The notes under the pieces are model-generated. The model was not told the DNA's origin, made no database searches, and saw only the letters and a program-made list of their open reading frames with translations. From assembly GCF_000003815.2 (NCBI RefSeq), contig NC_049990.1:18940494-19004493 (forward strand): a DNA stretch of 64,000 nt, read 5' to 3'. Origin of the DNA: Branchiostoma floridae (Eukaryota > Chordata > Leptocardii > Amphioxiformes > Branchiostomatidae). Position 1 is the first letter of the stretch, and the number at the start of each line of letters is the position of its first letter. A program made the translations under genes and the position numbers. Positions 61,401 through 64,000 of this stretch are shown here, piece by piece.

Positions 61401-62251
61401 TCAAGATCCAGGTACTGGAAATCTGGAGATTTTTGCAGTGGTTTTAATTGTTGATGGTTTTCACAGTGACTGCTTCACCACAAACTTAAGATTGATGTTT
61501 CAATTACTGACCACAGGGCTTTTTCCAGACCCCTCTCCAACGGAAATTAGCTAATTAGTTAAGACGGCCGAAATTTCACCCACTTCAGTAAAAAAGATGA
61601 ACTTCATTCGGTTATTCACAGCTAGGATATTAGTCAGTGTATCTAGAGCTCTTGACATTTTTATCTTGTGAAGTTTACCACGCAATTCAGCCGTTGGCTG
61701 CAAGGTGGCAACTGTGACGTCTGACTTTTGAATAAACCATTATTATATATAAATACTCTCTCCAACAAGATTTCATCAGTGTCACTGATTAAAGACACCG
61801 GATCTGACCGTTTCCAAAATCGTATCCAGTTGCTTGAGTAACTGCTTGTTAGTGTATTCTACATTGTGTCTATCCATGGAGATACAAATGTACATAACAT
61901 GTATATTGTGTCTTCATCCAACAAGTGCTTGGTTTCTTTAAACAGCAGAAATATCTGAGACATCCATTGTAAGTTTCTTGTCATTTAAAAGTAGTATCAT
62001 TACGTTTTTACCTTTGAAATCAATGAACGTTGATATATACTTAGTTCCTAAATGACTTTTTGCTTTTGTACCAGATTTGGAAGAAGGACCTGATCAGGGA
62101 TGACCTGCTGGGTGAAGCGACCATGATGTGTGAGGTCAACAACTCCACCAAGCAGCACGTGGTGCAACTGCAGGACAAGGATGGGGGAGGGGATGTGCAT
62201 GGGAGCATCAGTGTCTCCGTCACCAGTCATGATGATCTCACCGCAATCTAG
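46455..62251 (+). CDS. CAPN5: Calpain-5-type cysteine protease with long N-terminal extension
   Basis: Exons: 46455-46477, 48934-49383, 50310-50571, 52855-52986, 53495-53703, 54279-54471, 55081-55283, 55721-55798, 56413-56611, 58561-58689, 59290-59486, 60175-60287, 61281-61411, 62075-62251. They total 2496 nt, giving 831 residues, with all phases matching. Calpains are calcium-activated intracellular proteases. The catalytic residues are C271 ([12 protein letters not shown]), H442 ([11 protein letters not shown]) and N477 (RMRNPWGQ). The order is protease core, beta-sandwich (C2-like) domain, then a C-terminal C2 domain. It lacks the EF-hand domain, as in CAPN5/CAPN6/TRA-3, and keeps the active Cys, unlike CAPN6. 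The N-terminal ~180 residues are an added basic, Ser/Arg-rich region, whereas human CAPN5 is 640 residues long. The ATG exon has only 23 coding nt. Confidence 0.94.
46807..47026. mobile_element. Foldback MITE, family 'TTCACCTTTATCCGTTG', copy 1
   Basis: The inverted ends GTAACACTAATTCACCTTTA and its counterpart pair over more than 30 bp. Located in calpain intron 1. Confidence 0.85.
48001..48411. mobile_element. hAT-like MITE with 8-bp target duplication
   Basis: Terminal repeats are TAGGGCTGGGTA and TACCCACCCCTA. The 8-bp GTTACAAC is duplicated exactly on both flanks (47993-48000 and 48412-48419), a hAT hallmark. Subterminal CCGGACCTGAA and ACCGGTAC words repeat. A relative is at 53758-54165. 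Confidence 0.85.
48934..49383 (+). CDS. CAPN5: Calpain exon 2: basic, serine-rich N-terminal extension
   Basis: Encodes HRRRHDRSP, a run of Ser/Asp/Glu/Gly ([20 protein letters not shown]), a Lys-rich amphipathic middle ([20 protein letters not shown] and [15 protein letters not shown]), and an Arg/Glu-rich end. No known domain is recognised. It looks disordered with a possible helix or coiled coil and nuclear-localisation-like clusters. Splice phases (2 in, 2 out) tie it to the ATG exon and to exon 3. Confidence 0.85.
49817..50242. repeat. Direct repeat flanking calpain exon 3 on its 5' side
   Basis: A block with CATCAAAACACACAATGTAA, GCAGGTGATAATGGGATTTA and AATGGTTGTAA is at 49822-49872 and again at 50190-50242. 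Confidence 0.9.
51213..51312. other. Assembly gap (100 N)
   Basis: Exactly 100 unknown bases, the usual placeholder for a gap of unknown size, in the intron between calpain exons 3 and 4. It directly borders a tandem repeat. Confidence 0.99.
51313..51793. repeat. Two ~250-bp tandem units at the gap edge
   Basis: Units starting at about 51316 and 51568 share CACTTCAACT.ATGT.GACAG, GTGTCAGGAAAATTAGTAT, GCCCAGCTGGTA and CTTTTACAGGCATTTGGGAG. Further copies may lie inside the gap. Confidence 0.9.
53758..54165. mobile_element. hAT-like MITE relative
   Basis: Starts TAGGGGTGGGTGCCAGTAC and contains GGTCCGGTTCAGGTCC and CCGGACCTGAACCTGAACCT words like those of the 48.0 kb element. The far end is degraded. 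Confidence 0.7.
56262..56378 (-). mobile_element. tRNA-derived SINE
   Basis: Minus strand: TGGCGCAACGGTTAGAGCG (box A) and GGTCCTGAGTTCTAAAC (box B-like), with tRNA-like spacing. It lies just upstream of calpain exon 9 in the intron. Confidence 0.7.
56711..56816. mobile_element. Near-perfect palindromic MITE
   Basis: GGATGAAGGAGAATTCTTCT and the following ACACAACCAG are inverted precisely at the other end around a ~46-bp loop. The last 20 bases of the window begin another copy (ATGAAGGAGAATTC). Confidence 0.88.
57489..57548 (+). CDS. CAPN5: Candidate alternative terminal exon of the calpain gene
   Basis: After acceptor TTTCTAG, phase 0, the frame reads [16 protein letters not shown], then VLN and TAG. 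It starts like the next constitutive exon ([11 protein letters not shown]), so joined to ..LQNPQ it gives a plausible domain boundary and then ends. Use would remove the last two domains. If the GTTTTA at 57537 acts as donor, it becomes a 48-nt in-frame cassette instead. Confidence 0.4.
   Translation, partial: FTFDVVPKKSTQKTKKVLN
59031..59208. mobile_element. Foldback MITE, family 'TTCACCTTTATCCGTTG', copy 2 (degraded)
   Basis: AGTGTTCACCTTTATCTGTG on the left, ATAGGTTACCCCATGTATAA and AGATAAACTAGCA on the right. It is the oldest of the three copies. Confidence 0.65.
59757..59870 (+). mobile_element. SINE body fragment
   Basis: CAGATAGGATGTTAAATGGA, GGTCCC and ACACACCTCAAAACATGAAA match the body of the SINE at 38668-39080. 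No tRNA head is present. Confidence 0.6.
60384..60605. mobile_element. Foldback MITE, family 'TTCACCTTTATCCGTTG', copy 3
   Basis: GCTAGTTCACCTTTATCCGT with TGGGTAACC on the left, and the mirror (GGTTACCCAACGGATAAAGG with TGAACTAACG) on the right. The internal TTTGAAACTA is shared with copy 1. Confidence 0.88.
60927..60950 (+). CDS. CAPN5: Candidate 24-nt microexon in the calpain C2 region
   Basis: A long TCTTTCTC polypyrimidine tract leads to TTAAAG, then 24 bases encoding TFSLKKTG in context, then a GTCAGT donor like that of the preceding exon (GTCAGC). Phase 1 at both ends fits the flanking exons at 60287 and 61281 exactly, so inclusion adds eight residues in the first loop of C2. Confidence 0.5.
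61771..61843 (-). repeat. Dispersed repeat, family 'CAACTGGATATG', copy 5
   Basis: Minus-strand match (CAAGCAACTGGATACGATTT, GGAAACGGTCAGA, AATCAGTGACACTGATGAAA) in the last calpain intron. Confidence 0.75.
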
Positions 62252-64000
62252 ATACCCTGTCTAGAAGTAGCTAATTGCTAGCATACTGAAATGATGTAGT
62301 GAGATAGAATACATCCACCTTTTAACTATTAACCTGGACCACTCACAAAATGTAGTTTAAAGCTACTTTCTAAGACTTGTTATACAGTGTGTGTTTTTCT
62401 ATACTGGAAAAAATGCAGATTTTACCTTTTAGCCGTACACTGTTATCTAAGATTGTGTTCTTTTTCTTGCTGCCTACCGGTAGATTGTATTTAGCCTAGT
62501 CTTGTGTATTATTACTAGCTGGTATGTCAAGCATTATTGACATTTTCATCTTTTATCTTTTAAAATTTTGTTGTTGTTAGTTGTACATGTTGGCATATTT
62601 TGCCACTTTTGTCATGTTTTTAAAATCTGTCACACCTGTAAAACATGTGGTTGTGCACTTGTTGCAAAAATTCTTCCCCCAGCTTCGAAGAATTTGGCAA
62701 GATAAAATGAAATCACTGATCTCTACTTGATTATGCAAGCCCCAAAAGATAACCAGTCTTAATATAAGCAATATGACTTTCAACTACAATGTATTCTATA
62801 ATTGGACAATAGTGCTCAGAAAACCTTGCAGTCTTTCACTTCTGCCGCTTAAACCAAAGCTATATTTGTTTGTGATTCCAAAGATGTCTATGAAAGCAGA
62901 AATGGAATGGAGTTGTGTATGTGAAAATGTGTATGTAAAAATGTGTGTTGCTTTGACATTTTTTTCTTCATTTATGGAGAGAAATGATTGTTTTATCAAA
63001 AAGACCTCAATCATGAATGCCTGCAAAATTTAACTTAATATTTGTTTAAATTCCTTTTAGAAAATTGATTTGGCTACATGACCCAAACTGGTGTGATGCA
63101 GAAAAATGTTGCAAAAGTCTCTCCTCTGTAAAAACACTCAGTCTGACTTTTAGTTCATTGATGGAACTTTAAGACTTAATGCAGCGGAAATGATAATGCA
63201 TGTGCATGTAACTATATTTTGATAGAGTAAGTACATTGCTGTGTGGTGTTCCCGTATGAAAATATGAGTATGATAAATGAAAGGAACAGGCTTAATACTG
63301 TTGCTGTCATGGTGGAAATCTAGACATTCCAAGGGTTGCATGAAAGATTGTCTTTTTGGCAAAGAATTTAGATAATATTTAAAAAAAAAAAGAAAATTGC
63401 TCTATTTTTGCAGGCTTTGTATACCTTTTCTGGTGACATTAGTTAGCATTCACTAAGACATTTAGCTCTTGGCACATTTTCTAATTCTACAGTACATGTA
63501 CATGTACATGTACATGTGTATCTCAGTCCACTGTTGAGTGTTTTGCAATCTGTTTCCATTGGTGTATGACAATAGGGAAACAGTGCAAAACGCCAGATCA
63601 TGTACTAAGATCTATATGGATCTAGTACCAAAATGTATTAGACTTCTTGATAATTTGTTTCATTTTTAGTTAGTTTGTCTCATTTTTAGTTTGTCTTATT
63701 TTTTATTTGAATTTTCGGTCGCAACAAAAACTGATGAATTTTTTTTAGATCTGATGTACACAGTACATTTTGTATGTGTGTTAAAATGTTTTGTAGCTAC
63801 CATCTAAGACATTCTGTATGTAGACTTGCTTGCACACTGCTGTTACTCTTAAGTGTGTTAAGCCATTGTTGCATACTTAAATGCAGTGCTTATCTATATG
63901 TATACTTTGATATGATCATTAATCAGTAGATGATTTTGGTGTATACATAAATTACACTAAATTTGTAGTGATTGGACAATTATGAAGGAGAATTCGTTAT
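62252..64000. other. Calpain 3' UTR and downstream sequence
   Basis: No coding frame is supported. A (TACATG)n tract is at 63492-63519. I did not find a clear AATAAA here, so the 3' end is not placed. The last 20 bases start a copy of the 56.7 kb palindromic MITE. Confidence 0.5.

Overview
The window is animal nuclear DNA with spliced genes, GT-AG introns, abundant short transposon relics and one 100-base run of N marking an assembly gap. The gene content fits an invertebrate deuterostome, most probably a lancelet (Branchiostoma-like cephalochordate): vertebrate-like BCS1 and calpain-5 genes, clustered C-type lectin and kringle exons, a TRIM-type gene, a MYND/DUF4470 gene, CR1/L2-like LINE tails, tRNA-derived SINEs and many foldback elements. 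The species assignment is inference.

Region 1 (about 0.4-9 kb and 21-28 kb, minus strand) is a lectin/kringle cluster. It has four C-type lectin domain exons, one intact and one damaged kringle exon, and a signal-peptide exon at 27664-27793. All are phase 1 at both ends or end in phase 1, so they can be joined in many combinations. Repeated 1.2 kb blocks between them show local segmental duplication.

Region 2 (10.6-17.3 kb, plus strand), embedded in that cluster, is a five-exon gene whose phases all match. It would encode a 599-residue protein with RING, two B-boxes, coiled coil, a short glycine-rich-type module and two SH3 domains like those of CIN85/CD2AP. This is the most unusual architecture in the window.

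Region 3 (17.3-30 kb) is mostly repeats: a TTAA-flanked piggyBac-like element, degenerate tandem duplications, several LINE 3' fragments and a long CA repeat.

Region 4 (30.2-34 kb, plus) is a two-MYND-finger DUF4470 protein whose coding exon is split by a 1.47 kb insertion bounded by terminal inverted repeats.

Region 5 (35.3-43.3 kb, minus) is a complete nine-coding-exon BCS1L orthologue of 419 residues (mitochondrial complex III assembly), with a 5' UTR intron and a YY1-type site at its probable start. It converges on the MYND gene and is divergent from the next gene.

Region 6 (46.4-62.3 kb, plus) is a calpain-5-type protease gene of 14 constitutive coding exons with the catalytic Cys/His/Asn, a C-terminal C2 domain, an unusual basic/serine-rich N-terminal extension of about 180 residues, a candidate 24-nt microexon and a candidate alternative terminal exon. 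Its introns hold MITE families, SINEs and the assembly gap.
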